This document shows positions 26,320 through 36,059 of a stretch of DNA of 64,000 bases, one piece after another. Each line of letters begins with the position of its first letter. Within the stretch, counting starts at the first letter, position 1. The notes beneath the pieces were generated by a model. The model was given only the letters and a program-made list of their open reading frames with translations. It was not told where the DNA came from and ran no database searches. The DNA is taken from assembly GCF_900101875.1 (NCBI RefSeq), contig NZ_FNAI01000014.1, positions 62,001 through 126,000 of the forward strand, in the 5' to 3' direction. Origin of the DNA: Mucilaginibacter pineti (lineage in GTDB: Bacteria > Bacteroidota > Bacteroidia > Sphingobacteriales > Sphingobacteriaceae). The position numbers and the translations under genes were made by a program.

Positions 26320-26997
26320 ATGAAACTGCTGATCATCGAAGACGAGGAAGGCCTGCGCGAGAGCATAGAGGAGTATTTTACCGAGGCGGGCAATATATGC
26401 GAAACCGCAGCCACCTACTCCGCTGCCGTCACCAAAATTGAGCTTTACCGTTATGATTGTATCCTGCTTGATATTACACTGCCGGGCGGCAACGGCATCA
26501 GCATACTTAAAAAACTTAAAGCAAGCAATTATACCGATGGCGTGCTCATTATATCAGCCAAAAACTCTCTTGACGATCGCCTGGAAGGTCTTGATCTTGG
26601 TGCCGATGATTACCTGGTAAAACCCTTTCACCTGTCGGAGCTTAAAGCGCGGGTATCGGCCATCATCAGGCGTAAAATGTACAATGGCAGCAATTTGCTG
26701 GTGTTTAAGGAGATCAGCATCGATCTGCAGGCCCGCACCCTAAAAGTGCATGACAAACCTGTTAAATTTACCCGTAAGGAATTTGATTTGCTGATTTATT
26801 TTATAGCCAACAAGGGAAAGGTAATTTCAAAAAATGCCATTGCCGAACACCTTTGGGGCGACGGGATAGACATTGCCGATAACTTCGATTTTATTTACTC
26901 GCACATTAAAAACGTGCGCAAAAAGCTCATGGAGGCCGGCGCTAATGATTATATACAGGCGGCTTATGGTATGGGCTACAAATTTACCGATCAATAA
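26320..26997 (+). CDS. OmpR/PhoB-family response regulator
   Basis: A 225-residue regulator read from MKLLIIEDEEG; an upstream ATG would add six residues and is less likely. The receiver domain has the acidic pair EDE, phospho-acceptor Asp51 (LLDITLPGGNG) and the conserved Lys in YLVKPFH. The C-terminal winged helix shows FTRKEFDLLIYFIANKGKV and YSHIKNVRKKL. The stop codon overlaps the kinase start (TAATG), so the two are coupled. Downstream efflux genes are the probable target. A -7-like TAGTTTTG lies at 26307-26314, very near the start. Confidence 0.92.
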   Translation: MKLLIIEDEEGLRESIEEYFTEAGNICETAATYSAAVTKIELYRYDCILLDITLPGGNGISILKKLKASNYTDGVLIISAKNSLDDRLEGLDLGADDYLVKPFHLSELKARVSAIIRRKMYNGSNLLVFKEISIDLQARTLKVHDKPVKFTRKEFDLLIYFIANKGKVISKNAIAEHLWGDGIDIADNFDFIYSHIKNVRKKLMEAGANDYIQAAYGMGYKFTDQ

Positions 26998-28244
26998 TGA
27001 AACTGCTTACCTTATACAACCGCGTAAATATTATTACCACCGTTGTGGTCATGCTCATAACGGGTATTATTTACTACCAGGCCATTAGCTGGATCCTGAA
27101 CGACCAAAACGATAAAGCCCTTAAAGTTGAGGAAGATGAGGTATTTGATTATGTAAAGCTTAACAGGCAGTTGCCGCAGGTTTTTGAATCAAAGGATCAG
27201 CAGATCAGCTTTGCCGAAGCGCCCGCGAACTCGGTAAAGCGTGAGTTTATTAATACCCAATATCAAAAGGAAAAAAACGAATATGAATCAGGCCGGGGAC
27301 TTGTTAGCTCGGTAACGGTTAACGGCAAGTATTACAAGGTGCTCATCGTAGAATCGAAAGTAGAAACCGAGGACCTTATCCAGATTATTTTTGCCATTAC
27401 CATTGGTGTAATATTATTGCTGCTGCTGGTGCTGCTGGTAGCCAACCGCTTAATTTTAAACCGCTTATGGCAACCTTTTTATTCCATACTGCGCGAGCTG
27501 CAGCTATTTAACGTTACCGAAAACCGCGAGATTGCTAAAACCGATACCCGTATTGAAGAATTTAACCAGCTTAACCAGGCCGTAACCCTCACCACCGAAA
27601 AAGCCAAACTCGATTATAAAGACCTGAAAGCCTTTACCGAAAACGCATCGCACGAATTGCTTACGCCCATAGCGGTTATAAACTCCAAGCTGGATACGCT
27701 GATACAAACAGATAATTTTAGCGAGCGGCAAAGCAAATTGCTTAATGACCTTTATGGCGCGGTATCAAGGCTGAGCAGGCTCAATCAATCATTATTGCTG
27801 CTGGTTAAAATAGAGAACCGCCTGCTACATGATCAGCAAAGCATCAACCTTAAAACGCTTATTGAAGAGCTGCTGGCACAACTGGAAGACATTTTTCATG
27901 ATAAACAAATAACTGTAAGTACTACGCTTGATAACAAAGAGGTAACCGCCAGCCGTTATTTAATGGAGATATTGCTGAACAACTTAATCATTAACGCGGT
28001 ACGGCATAACCACCCCGGCGGCGAAATTATTATCGACCTGAATACCGATAGCTTTACCATAAAAAACACCGGCGATGCCCATGCATTACCCGATGATAAA
28101 ATATTTACCCGTTTCCATAAATCATCCGGATCTGACGGCAGCGGCCTCGGGCTCACCATCAGCAAGCAGATCTGCGAGAACTTTAACTTTTCGCTCAACT
28201 ATCAATACCTGCTGCCTCATCATACCTTCATTATCAAATTTTAA
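26997..28244 (+). CDS. Sensor histidine kinase
   Basis: A 415-residue membrane kinase. Two membrane segments (about residues 12-31 and 128-149) flank a periplasmic sensor of about 95 residues. His219 in ENASHELLTPIAV is the phospho-acceptor. The ATPase domain shows NNLIINAVRHNHPGG, IKNTGDA and GSDGSGLGLTISKQ. The second G box is close to canonical. It forms a coupled pair with the response regulator and is followed 82 bases later by a TolC-family gene, so it probably senses an envelope or toxic-compound signal relevant to the RND pump. Confidence 0.92.
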   Translation: MKLLTLYNRVNIITTVVVMLITGIIYYQAISWILNDQNDKALKVEEDEVFDYVKLNRQLPQVFESKDQQISFAEAPANSVKREFINTQYQKEKNEYESGRGLVSSVTVNGKYYKVLIVESKVETEDLIQIIFAITIGVILLLLLVLLVANRLILNRLWQPFYSILRELQLFNVTENREIAKTDTRIEEFNQLNQAVTLTTEKAKLDYKDLKAFTENASHELLTPIAVINSKLDTLIQTDNFSERQSKLLNDLYGAVSRLSRLNQSLLLLVKIENRLLHDQQSINLKTLIEELLAQLEDIFHDKQITVSTTLDNKEVTASRYLMEILLNNLIINAVRHNHPGGEIIIDLNTDSFTIKNTGDAHALPDDKIFTRFHKSSGSDGSGLGLTISKQICENFNFSLNYQYLLPHHTFIIKF

Positions 28245-28326
28245 ATTTGATGGATAGCTATCCAAATTTTGTACAGATTTATACAATAGTTTCGCTATGT
28301 TTAAATAGCATTTATACCTCCTGTTA

Positions 28327-29562
28327 ATGAAGTGGTTTTTCGGTTTTATACTTTTTACGCTTAGCTATACTGTTTCCATTGCGCAAACAAATTCGCTCAA
28401 TCATTATATTGAGCTGGCCAAAAGCAATAGTCCGCTTTTAAAAGATCTTAAAACCCAGGTAGCATTAAACCAACTGGATAGTATGCGCATCCGTGCCGGT
28501 TATAAGCCGCAGGTAAATGCTACCAGCACCGGCCTTTACGCCCCCGTTGTTGGCGGCTACGGTTATGCCGCCGCCATTACCAACGAGCATACACTTAACG
28601 CTTTGATGGGCATAAACCAGTCATTAGATAGCAAAAAAAATATTTCCGCACAGGTTGATGCTATAACACTGCTATCGCAATCGGTAAATAACACGGCAAA
28701 AATATCTGAGCAGGATTTAACGAAAGCCGTTACCGCCCAGTACATTACGGCTTACGGCAGCCTGCAACAGCTAAAATTTAACCAGGAAGTTATAGAACTG
28801 CTTAACAAAGAAGAGGACCTGCTCAAAAAGCTCACCCGCAGCAACGTTTACAAGCAAAGCGATTACCTTACCTTTTTGGTTACGCTTAAACAGCAGCAAC
28901 TGCAGCTATCGCAATGGCGTATGCAGTATAAAAACGATTATGCCACCCTCAACTATTTAACCGGCATTGCCGATACCAGCTATATGGAGTTGCAGGAACC
29001 CGGCATTCAGAAAACCATGCGGGCCGATATCAGCAACAGTATATTTTTTAACCAGTACAAGGTTGATAGCTTAAAACTGGTGAACAGCCGCGCCCTTATT
29101 GATTTTACCTATCGCCCCAAAATAAACCTGCTGGCCGATGGCGGTTATAATTCAGATTTTGCAAGTCAGCCTTATAAAAACTTTGGCTTAAGCGTTGGTT
29201 TTAGCTTTACGCTGCCTTTGTATGATGGCGGTCAGCGTAAGATACAGTACCAGAAACTTTCATTGCAGGAGCAAACGCGCAAAACGTACAAAGCCTTTTT
29301 TGATACCCAGTACCACCAGCAGATAGCCCAGCTAAACCAGCAGATAGCCGGTAACGAAACCCTGCTTGCCCAGATAGACGAGCAGATGAAATTTACCGAA
29401 AGCCTGATAAAAGTAGATACCAAGCTGCTGCAAACCGGCGATGTACGCGTGGCCGATCTGATATTGGCCATTAACAATTATCTGAGTATTAAAAATCTTA
29501 AAACGCAAACCAATATCACCAATTTACAGCTCATTAATCAGCTAAATTACTGGAACCGATAA
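28327..29562 (+). CDS. TolC-family outer-membrane efflux protein
   Basis: A 411-residue protein with a signal peptide (residues 1-19) and the two long coiled-coil halves typical of outer-membrane efflux ducts. The strand-turn IDFTYRPKINLLADGGYN and LPLYDGGQRKIQYQKLSLQ near the start of the second repeat are family signatures. It provides the outer-membrane channel of the tripartite pump whose adaptor (2 bases downstream) and RND permease follow. Confidence 0.9.
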   Translation: MKWFFGFILFTLSYTVSIAQTNSLNHYIELAKSNSPLLKDLKTQVALNQLDSMRIRAGYKPQVNATSTGLYAPVVGGYGYAAAITNEHTLNALMGINQSLDSKKNISAQVDAITLLSQSVNNTAKISEQDLTKAVTAQYITAYGSLQQLKFNQEVIELLNKEEDLLKKLTRSNVYKQSDYLTFLVTLKQQQLQLSQWRMQYKNDYATLNYLTGIADTSYMELQEPGIQKTMRADISNSIFFNQYKVDSLKLVNSRALIDFTYRPKINLLADGGYNSDFASQPYKNFGLSVGFSFTLPLYDGGQRKIQYQKLSLQEQTRKTYKAFFDTQYHQQIAQLNQQIAGNETLLAQIDEQMKFTESLIKVDTKLLQTGDVRVADLILAINNYLSIKNLKTQTNITNLQLINQLNYWNR

Positions 29563-29563
29563 C

Positions 29564-30490
29564 ATGAAATTTAAAAACATATATATAGCAGCCTGCCTGC
29601 TGCTTGTGCTGTTTTCCTGCAAAAGCAAGGATAGTGCCGCCGGTGGCGAAGATGCCGCGGTAGCATCGCAAACACCGGTTACAGTTACCACGGTTACCGA
29701 TAGCTCAATGACCGATTATGCCGATCTGAGCGCCACCTCTATTTTTTTGCAGAAGAATTTTGTAAAGGCTAATGCCAACGGTTACATACAAAATGTAAAT
29801 ACCCAATTGGGGCACTTTGTAAATAAGGGTGCCACTATTTTCACCATAAAAACCAAGGAGGCCCAAAGCATTGGCAACAGTATTAATATATTGGATACCA
29901 CGTTCAGGTTTTCGGGCGTAAACCGTATTAAGGCACCCGGCAACGGTTACATTACCCAACTGGCTCACCAGCAAGGCGATTATGTGGCCGATGGCGAGCA
30001 ACTGGCCGTTATAAGCGACAGATCAAGCTTTGTATTTGTGATGCAGCTGCCGTATGAAATGCGTCAGTATGTACAAAACAACCAAAACGTGCAGCTGATA
30101 TTGCCCGGCGGTGAAAAACTTACCGGTACGGTAGCTTCATCCATGCCTTCGGTTGATACATTGTCGCAAACTCAGGGAATAGTTATAAAGGCGAGCAGCA
30201 ATAACCCCATCCCCGAAAACCTGGTGGCAAAGGCCAGGATCATCCGCTCGTCAAGACCACATACGGCTTCGCTGCCAAAATCGGCCGTGTTAACTAACGA
30301 AACACAAACAGAATTTTGGGTAATGAAACTCATTAACCCCACAACCGCCGTAAAAACCCCTATCACCAAAGGCCTCGAAACCGGCGACCGCGTAGAGATC
30401 CTATCGCCAAAATTCAACCCTAAAGATATGATCGTGGTAACGGGCAACTACGGGTTAACGGATACCGCAAAAGTTAAAATTGTGCAATGA
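29564..30490 (+). CDS. RND efflux periplasmic adaptor (HlyD/MFP family), lipoprotein
   Basis: A 308-residue adaptor. The lipobox LLVLFSC places lipidated Cys19 at the mature N-terminus, anchored in the inner membrane. The biotinyl-lipoyl-like halves (NANGYIQNVNTQLGHFVNKG and APGNGYITQLAHQQGDYVADG) are joined by only a short linker instead of a long coiled-coil hairpin. A beta-barrel domain and the C-terminal TKGLETGDRVEILSP segment follow. It starts one base after the TolC gene. The short hairpin distinguishes it from AcrA-type adaptors. Confidence 0.88.
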   Translation: MKFKNIYIAACLLLVLFSCKSKDSAAGGEDAAVASQTPVTVTTVTDSSMTDYADLSATSIFLQKNFVKANANGYIQNVNTQLGHFVNKGATIFTIKTKEAQSIGNSINILDTTFRFSGVNRIKAPGNGYITQLAHQQGDYVADGEQLAVISDRSSFVFVMQLPYEMRQYVQNNQNVQLILPGGEKLTGTVASSMPSVDTLSQTQGIVIKASSNNPIPENLVAKARIIRSSRPHTASLPKSAVLTNETQTEFWVMKLINPTTAVKTPITKGLETGDRVEILSPKFNPKDMIVVTGNYGLTDTAKVKIVQ

Positions 30491-30494
30491 AGAC

Positions 30495-30655
30495 GACTCA
30501 CCCCGACATCGCTGCGCTTGTCATCCTTCTCTACGCTTCGCGTATAGAGGGGGTTGTAAGGTTTAGCCTTTTTTCAGAACAAAATAATCTTCTCAACCCT
30601 CTTTCCGCCGCAGGCGAAGAGAGGGTCGGCCAGCGAAGCGCAGCCGGGGTGAGTC
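30495..30655. repeat. Dispersed palindrome, family 7, complete copy inside the efflux operon
   Basis: The left end gactcaccccgacatcgctg and right end cagccggggtgagtc are complementary. An inner pair is ctctacgcttcgcgtataga and cgccgcaggcgaagagaggg. It fills almost the whole 196-base gap between adaptor and permease genes, which would otherwise be adjacent. Confidence 0.8.
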
Positions 30656-30686
30656 AAATAGCCACAACACATAAACCTATTTTAAA

Positions 30687-33600
30687 ATGAGCGCCGGTAA
30701 AAACTTCTTCATATCGCACCGCAAGCCATTGGGTTTGGTATTGGCACTGATAATCATGGGCGGCTTGTTTGCGTATTCAAAACTGCAAACGTCGCTTTTC
30801 CCCGAGATCACTTTTCCTAAAATAAAGATCATTGCCGATGAGGGTTTACAGCCGGTAAATAAAATGATGGTTACGGTTACCAAACCGCTGGAAGATGCCA
30901 TTAAACAAGTGCCCGATCTGCATTTGGTGCGCAGTACTACCAGTCGCGGCAGCTGCGAAATTTCGGCGCTCCTTAACTGGAATGCCGATATCGACCTGAG
31001 CCAGCAACGCATCCAATCAAGCATAGACCAGATCAAGAATGACCTGCCCGCCGATGTAAATATCACCGTTGAAAAAATGAACCCTTCCATACTGCCTGTA
31101 AGCGGGTACACACTGGAGAGTCATAATAAATCACCGATAGAACTGCGGCAAATAGCGGCATACACGGTAAAACCATTCCTGTCGCAGGTTGATGGTGTAT
31201 CTGAAATAAGGGTGATCGGCGGTAAGCTTAAGGAGTACTGGCTTACGCTTGATCCGCAGAAGATGAGCTCACTCGGCCTTACGCCTGATGTGGTAAGCAA
31301 TACGCTTACGCAAACCAACTTTGTAAAATCGGGCGGTTATCTGTCTGATTATAAAATGCTGTATCTCACCGTAACCGATGCCACCATCAACAGTAAGGAG
31401 CAGCTGGAAAACCTGGTGATCAGCAACAACCGCAAACGTGTGGTAAGGCTTTCAGATTTTGCTACCATACAAATAAACGAGGGAATTGAATACACCCGCA
31501 TCAACGCCAACGGGCACGATGGTGTGCTTATCGCGGTTATCAAGCAACCCAATGCCAACCTCATTTCGCTCTCAAATGATATGGCGGCCAAAATTCAGGA
31601 TCTGCAAAAGATCCTGCCTGCCGGCGTTACCATAAAACCTTACTATGTACAGGCCGATTTTGTGAACGATTCGGTTAAAAGCGTAAGCGATAGTTTGTGG
31701 ATAGGTTTGCTGCTGGCTATTATTGTGGCGGTTATTTTTCTGCGGTCGGTTAAGGCAAGTGCTACTATTCTTATTACCATCCCGGTTACGCTGGGGCTTA
31801 CGCTGCTGGTACTTTACGGGCTGGGCTATACCTTCAACATCATGACGCTGGGCGCAATTGCTGCCTCCATTGGTTTAATTATTGATGATGCCATTGTAGT
31901 GGTTGAGCAAATTCACCGTACCCATGAGGAACATCCTAATGAACTGAGCAGGCATTTGGTACAAAAGGCTATCGACTATCTTTTCCCGGCGATGGTGGGT
32001 TCATCTATAAGTACCATTGTAATATTTATCCCCTTTGTGCTGATGAGCGGCGTGGCCGGTGCGTACTTTAAGGTACTTACCGATACCATGATCATTACCC
32101 TCGTGTGTTCGTTTTTTGTAACGTGGATAGGTTTGCCGGTAATTTACCTGCTGCTTACGCCTAAGCCTAAATTTAATACCACGGCGAAGGTTAAGGAGGC
32201 AACAATCCATCCTGTTAAAAAGCTCCGCTGGGTATCGTTCTTGATATTGAGGCCTTATGTGGCCATAGTTATTATGGTGGCATTGGGCATTGCTATTGCC
32301 CTGATCCCCCCGCTGCTGCAAACCGGTTTTCTGCCAGAGATGGACGAGGGCAGCATTGTACTGGATTATAACTCCCCGCCGGGAACTTCCCTTGAAGAAA
32401 CTGACCGGATGCTGCGCGAGGTAGAAAAGATCATCATTAAACAACCCGAAGTGGCCGCCTACTCGCGCCGAACCGGTACACAGATGGGCTTTTTTATTAC
32501 CGAACCCAACCGCGGCGATTACCTTATCCAGCTAAAAAAAGTACGCGATAAAACCACCGAAGAAGTAACCAGCGAACTGCGCAAAAAAATTGCCGAAACG
32601 CAGCCTGCACTTGTTGTTGAATTTGGCCAGGTAATAACCGATATGCTGGGTGATCTTACCACATCGGCCGAGCCTATTGAGATAAAAGTATTTGGTAACG
32701 ACCCTGTAAAGCTGCAATCCCTCTCCACGCAAATAGCCGCCCAGGTTGAAAAAGTAAAGGGCACCGCCGATGTATTGCCGGGCATTATAATAGCCGGTCC
32801 GTCGGTAAGTATCGATCCGCATTATAGCAAGCTGGCACAGTACAATATTACGCCAGCCAACCTGCAGCAACAGGTACAAGCCGCCTTACAGGGCAACATT
32901 ATTGGTAATCTGCTGGAGAAGGAACAGCTCTCCCCCATCCGCATGGTTTACCCCGGTAACAGGGTGCTGAATGTAGCGGGTATTAAAAACCTCAACATAT
33001 TTTTAACCAACGGCAAACTGGTACCCATCCATGAACTGGCCGATGTAAACCTAAAATCGGGCGATGCCGAAATAAATCGCGAAAACCTGCAAAACCTCAA
33101 CATCATAACCGCACGTTTAGAAAACAGCGATCTGGGTACAGTAATGCCGGCCATTAAAAAAGCCGTAGAAGGCATCAGTTTACCGCAAGGTTACCATGTT
33201 GAATACGGCGGTGCTTATGCCGAGCAGCAGCAATCATTTAAGGAACTGCTTACCATTTTGGTTATTGCAAGTCTGCTGGTTTTCGGGGTGATCTTATTTT
33301 TATTTAAGCAGTTCAGGATAGCCATACTTATATTGGTTGTGGGCGTACTGGGTATAGGCGGCAGCCTGCTGGCCTTATTTATTACCGGCACTCCGCTTAA
33401 CGTGGGCAGCTATACCGGCCTCATCATGATTGTGGGTATCATTGGCGAAAACGCCATTTTTACCTTTTTACAGTTTAAAGAAAATGCACTGCTTAACCCT
33501 GTTGATGATGCCGTAAGCTACGCTATAAGCACCCGCCTTCGCCCCAAATTAATGACGGCGCTGGGGGCCATTATAGCCCTTATGCCGCTTGCACTGGGTA

Positions 33601-33767
33601 TTGGTGCGGGTGCGCAATTGCACCAGCCTTTGGCTATTGCCGTTATCGGCGGCTTTTTAGCAGCACTGCCCTTGCTGCTGATTGTTTTGCCCGCTATGCT
33701 ACGCATTTTATACAGGAACGGCTTTGCAGCGCACATAGCCGAACAACAGGAAAATCATATTCAATAA
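30687..33767 (+). CDS. RND efflux permease (AcrB/MdtB-like)
   Basis: A 1026-residue inner-membrane proton antiporter of normal RND length. A first membrane segment (about residues 14-32) precedes the porter domain. Segments 2-6 include SIGLIIDDAIVVVEQIHRTH, where the paired aspartates of TM4 serve proton relay. The second half repeats the layout (LPEMDEGSIVLDY, then IMIVGIIGENAIFTFLQF in TM10). The double Asp fits hydrophobe/amphiphile-type pumps better than CzcA-type metal pumps, which usually have a single Asp and Glu, but substrate is not determined. It works with the preceding TolC and adaptor. Confidence 0.92.
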   Translation: MSAGKNFFISHRKPLGLVLALIIMGGLFAYSKLQTSLFPEITFPKIKIIADEGLQPVNKMMVTVTKPLEDAIKQVPDLHLVRSTTSRGSCEISALLNWNADIDLSQQRIQSSIDQIKNDLPADVNITVEKMNPSILPVSGYTLESHNKSPIELRQIAAYTVKPFLSQVDGVSEIRVIGGKLKEYWLTLDPQKMSSLGLTPDVVSNTLTQTNFVKSGGYLSDYKMLYLTVTDATINSKEQLENLVISNNRKRVVRLSDFATIQINEGIEYTRINANGHDGVLIAVIKQPNANLISLSNDMAAKIQDLQKILPAGVTIKPYYVQADFVNDSVKSVSDSLWIGLLLAIIVAVIFLRSVKASATILITIPVTLGLTLLVLYGLGYTFNIMTLGAIAASIGLIIDDAIVVVEQIHRTHEEHPNELSRHLVQKAIDYLFPAMVGSSISTIVIFIPFVLMSGVAGAYFKVLTDTMIITLVCSFFVTWIGLPVIYLLLTPKPKFNTTAKVKEATIHPVKKLRWVSFLILRPYVAIVIMVALGIAIALIPPLLQTGFLPEMDEGSIVLDYNSPPGTSLEETDRMLREVEKIIIKQPEVAAYSRRTGTQMGFFITEPNRGDYLIQLKKVRDKTTEEVTSELRKKIAETQPALVVEFGQVITDMLGDLTTSAEPIEIKVFGNDPVKLQSLSTQIAAQVEKVKGTADVLPGIIIAGPSVSIDPHYSKLAQYNITPANLQQQVQAALQGNIIGNLLEKEQLSPIRMVYPGNRVLNVAGIKNLNIFLTNGKLVPIHELADVNLKSGDAEINRENLQNLNIITARLENSDLGTVMPAIKKAVEGISLPQGYHVEYGGAYAEQQQSFKELLTILVIASLLVFGVILFLFKQFRIAILILVVGVLGIGGSLLALFITGTPLNVGSYTGLIMIVGIIGENAIFTFLQFKENALLNPVDDAVSYAISTRLRPKLMTALGAIIALMPLALGIGAGAQLHQPLAIAVIGGFLAALPLLLIVLPAMLRILYRNGFAAHIAEQQENHIQ

Positions 33768-33822
33768 CACAACTTTTCTACAGATTCGGCATGTACTTTC
33801 ATAGCAAAAAATCATCATCAAA

Positions 33823-34824
33823 ATGAAAAAGCAACTGCTTGTTATTGCCTTACTGGCAATTGGTTCAATCCCGCTTAAATTAAAGGCACAAACTTATGTA
33901 GCCGATAAAACCATATCCCTGCCAGGCGATGGTGGGTATGATTACCTGGCTATTGATAAGGTGAATAACCGCCTTTACGTATCGCATGGTACGCAGGTAA
34001 ATGTGATAGACCTGGCTACCGAAACGCCTGCAGGTTCTATAGATAATATGAAAGGCGTGCACGGTATTGCCATAGATAATAAGCTAAATCGTGGTTTTAT
34101 AAGCGATGGTAAGGCAAATGCCGTGGTAGCTTTTGATCTTAAAACACTTAAAACAATTGCCACCATTCCGCTTACCAATGCAAATGGCCCGGATGCAATA
34201 ATGTATGATCCTTACTCCGATAAGGTTTTCAGCTTTAATGGCGAAAGTGAGAATTCATCTGTTATCGACCCAAAAACGCTTAAACAAGTAGGTACAGTTG
34301 CCCTTGGCGGCGGACCGGAATTTGCCGTGGCCGATGGCAAAGGAAAAATTTATAATAACCTGGAAGATAAAAGCAGCCTCAACGTTATCGACAGTAAAAA
34401 CCTTAAGGTGATAAAAAACTTCCCACTGGCACCCTGTGGCGGTCCTACCGGCTTAGCCTTAGATGCCGTAAACCAGCGCTTATTTACCGTTTGCCGCGAA
34501 AATAAAGGCGTGAGCGTGATTGACATTAACACCGGCAAAGTTGTAAATACCCTGCCCATAGGCGCCGGCGTAGATGCCGTAGCTTATGACCCCGAAACCA
34601 AACTTATTTTTTGCTCATGCGGCGATGGTACAACCACTATTATCAAACAACAATCTGCCGATAAGTATGCCGTTATACAGGTGCTAAAAACTGCCGAACG
34701 CGCCAAAACTTTAGCCCTTGATACCCGCACACATAAAATTTACCTAAGCGTGGCACAGTTTGAACCGGGTACCCGCAAGGCATTACCAAACACCTTTAAA
34801 GTATTGGTATTCAAGCAACAGTAA
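33823..34824 (+). CDS. Exported YncE/YVTN-type beta-propeller protein
   Basis: A 333-residue protein with a signal peptide (residues 1-22, ending KLKA). Repeated blades end in patterns like NRLYVSHGTQVNVIDLATE, KVFSFNGESENSSVIDPKT and RLFTVCRENKGVSVIDINT, which is the YVTN/YncE seven-bladed propeller. Such proteins bind ligands or partners in the periplasm. It lies 55 bases behind the RND permease gene, so it may be the last gene of the efflux operon. Function unknown. Confidence 0.85.
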   Translation: MKKQLLVIALLAIGSIPLKLKAQTYVADKTISLPGDGGYDYLAIDKVNNRLYVSHGTQVNVIDLATETPAGSIDNMKGVHGIAIDNKLNRGFISDGKANAVVAFDLKTLKTIATIPLTNANGPDAIMYDPYSDKVFSFNGESENSSVIDPKTLKQVGTVALGGGPEFAVADGKGKIYNNLEDKSSLNVIDSKNLKVIKNFPLAPCGGPTGLALDAVNQRLFTVCRENKGVSVIDINTGKVVNTLPIGAGVDAVAYDPETKLIFCSCGDGTTTIIKQQSADKYAVIQVLKTAERAKTLALDTRTHKIYLSVAQFEPGTRKALPNTFKVLVFKQQ

Positions 34825-34902
34825 ACAGCTGTTTATATAAAATAAACATGAAATCTTCGTGAAGTTTTTAATTTAAAATCACAAAAGTTTACCACAAAAT
34901 GA

Positions 34903-34910
34903 TATTTTTG
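34903..34910 (+). promoter_or_regulatory. Possible -7 element of the desaturase promoter
   Basis: TATTTTTG fits the Bacteroidota TAnnTTTG -7 consensus and lies 36 bases before the start at 34946. No well-spaced TTTG was found upstream. Confidence 0.3.
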
Positions 34911-34945
34911 ACACGTTATTGCTATCTTTAACGTTTATACTTTAT

Positions 34946-35950
34946 ATGGCCAAAAGAACTGATTTTGTTTATTCCCAGGAGTCTGAACCACATCGTATTC
35001 GCACAAAAAAAATTTTAAAACAGTTTCCGCAGTTGCGTAAACTGATAGGTAAAAACCCGAACACCATTTTTGCTATTATTGGCTTAGTGGCCATACAGGT
35101 AGTTTTAGCCTGGTTTTTGCGCGATCAATCATGGTGGTGGGTATTTGGTGCCGCCTATTTAATAGGTGCCTTTGCAGATCATGCCCTGTTTGTGATGATA
35201 CACGAATGCACACACCAATTGCTGTTTAAAAACCGTAATGCCAATCGCTGGGCATCTATGTTTGCCAATTTACCGCAGATATTGCCAAGCGCCATATCAT
35301 TCGAAAAATACCATATCAAACACCACTCTTTTCAGGGTGTGCATGAGCTGGACGCCGATTTGCCTAACAAATGGGAAGCAAAACTTATCAGTAATTCGTT
35401 TTTTGGTAAAGCATTGTGGTTGCTGTTTTTCCCGGTATTCCAGCTTTTCCGTTTATCGCGTTTAAGAGAAATTCACCCTATTGATGGTTGGATAATTACT
35501 AACTTTTTGTTACAGGTGGTTTTCACCACGGCTATTGCTTACTTTATGGGCTGGCATTCTGTAGCGTTTTTGCTGCTTAGCTTCTCGTTTTCGGTTGGCT
35601 TGCACCCGCTTGGTGCCCGTTGGATCCAGGAACATTACCTTACCCACAGTGTGGAGCAGGAAACTTACAGCTACTACGGTAACTTTAACGCGGTAGCCTT
35701 CAACGTAGGTTTCCACAACGAACACCACGATTTTCCTTCTATCCCCTGGAACAAACTCCCGGAGATCAAGAAAACCGCTCCTGAGTATTACGATACCCTG
35801 TACTACCATACCTCATGGACCAAGCTGTTCTTCCAGTTTTTGTTTGACAGGGAGATCTCCCTGTTCAACCGCATATTGCGTAAGGATCGCGGTCGTGTAG
35901 CGCTCACAGATGTTTCCAAACCCGATGCGGAATTGGAAATAAGCAAATAA
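34946..35950 (+). CDS. Sphingolipid delta-4 desaturase-like (DEGS1-like) fatty acid desaturase
   Basis: A 334-residue integral membrane di-iron desaturase read from MAKRTDFVYS; an upstream ATG would add nine residues. The three histidine boxes are HECTH (86-90), HIKHH (123-127) and HNEHH (257-261). The overall pattern closely resembles eukaryotic dihydroceramide desaturase as I remember it: an early DFVY with PHRIRTKKIL, then NRWASMFANLPQ, SFEKYHIKHHSFQG, LDADLPNKWEA, GLHPLGARWIQEHY and TYSYYGNFNAVAFNVG. Members of this bacterial family make sphingolipids, so a ceramide-like substrate is plausible. Monocistronic, with its own terminator. Confidence 0.88.
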   Translation: MAKRTDFVYSQESEPHRIRTKKILKQFPQLRKLIGKNPNTIFAIIGLVAIQVVLAWFLRDQSWWWVFGAAYLIGAFADHALFVMIHECTHQLLFKNRNANRWASMFANLPQILPSAISFEKYHIKHHSFQGVHELDADLPNKWEAKLISNSFFGKALWLLFFPVFQLFRLSRLREIHPIDGWIITNFLLQVVFTTAIAYFMGWHSVAFLLLSFSFSVGLHPLGARWIQEHYLTHSVEQETYSYYGNFNAVAFNVGFHNEHHDFPSIPWNKLPEIKKTAPEYYDTLYYHTSWTKLFFQFLFDREISLFNRILRKDRGRVALTDVSKPDAELEISK

Positions 35951-35957
35951 GAATTTA

Positions 35958-35988
35958 TAAAAAAGGGCCTTGAAAAGGGCCCTTTTTT
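35958..35988 (+). terminator. Intrinsic terminator of the desaturase gene
   Basis: The stem aagggcc / gggccctt is preceded by A-rich sequence and followed by a TTTTTT run on the plus strand, just past the desaturase stop. Confidence 0.8.
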
Positions 35989-36059
35989 GTTGGGGGATAA
36001 TTTAAGTTAATGCCTGGAGCCGAGCGACGGTAAAAAGCGTTGGAATTCATAAAAAGTTT

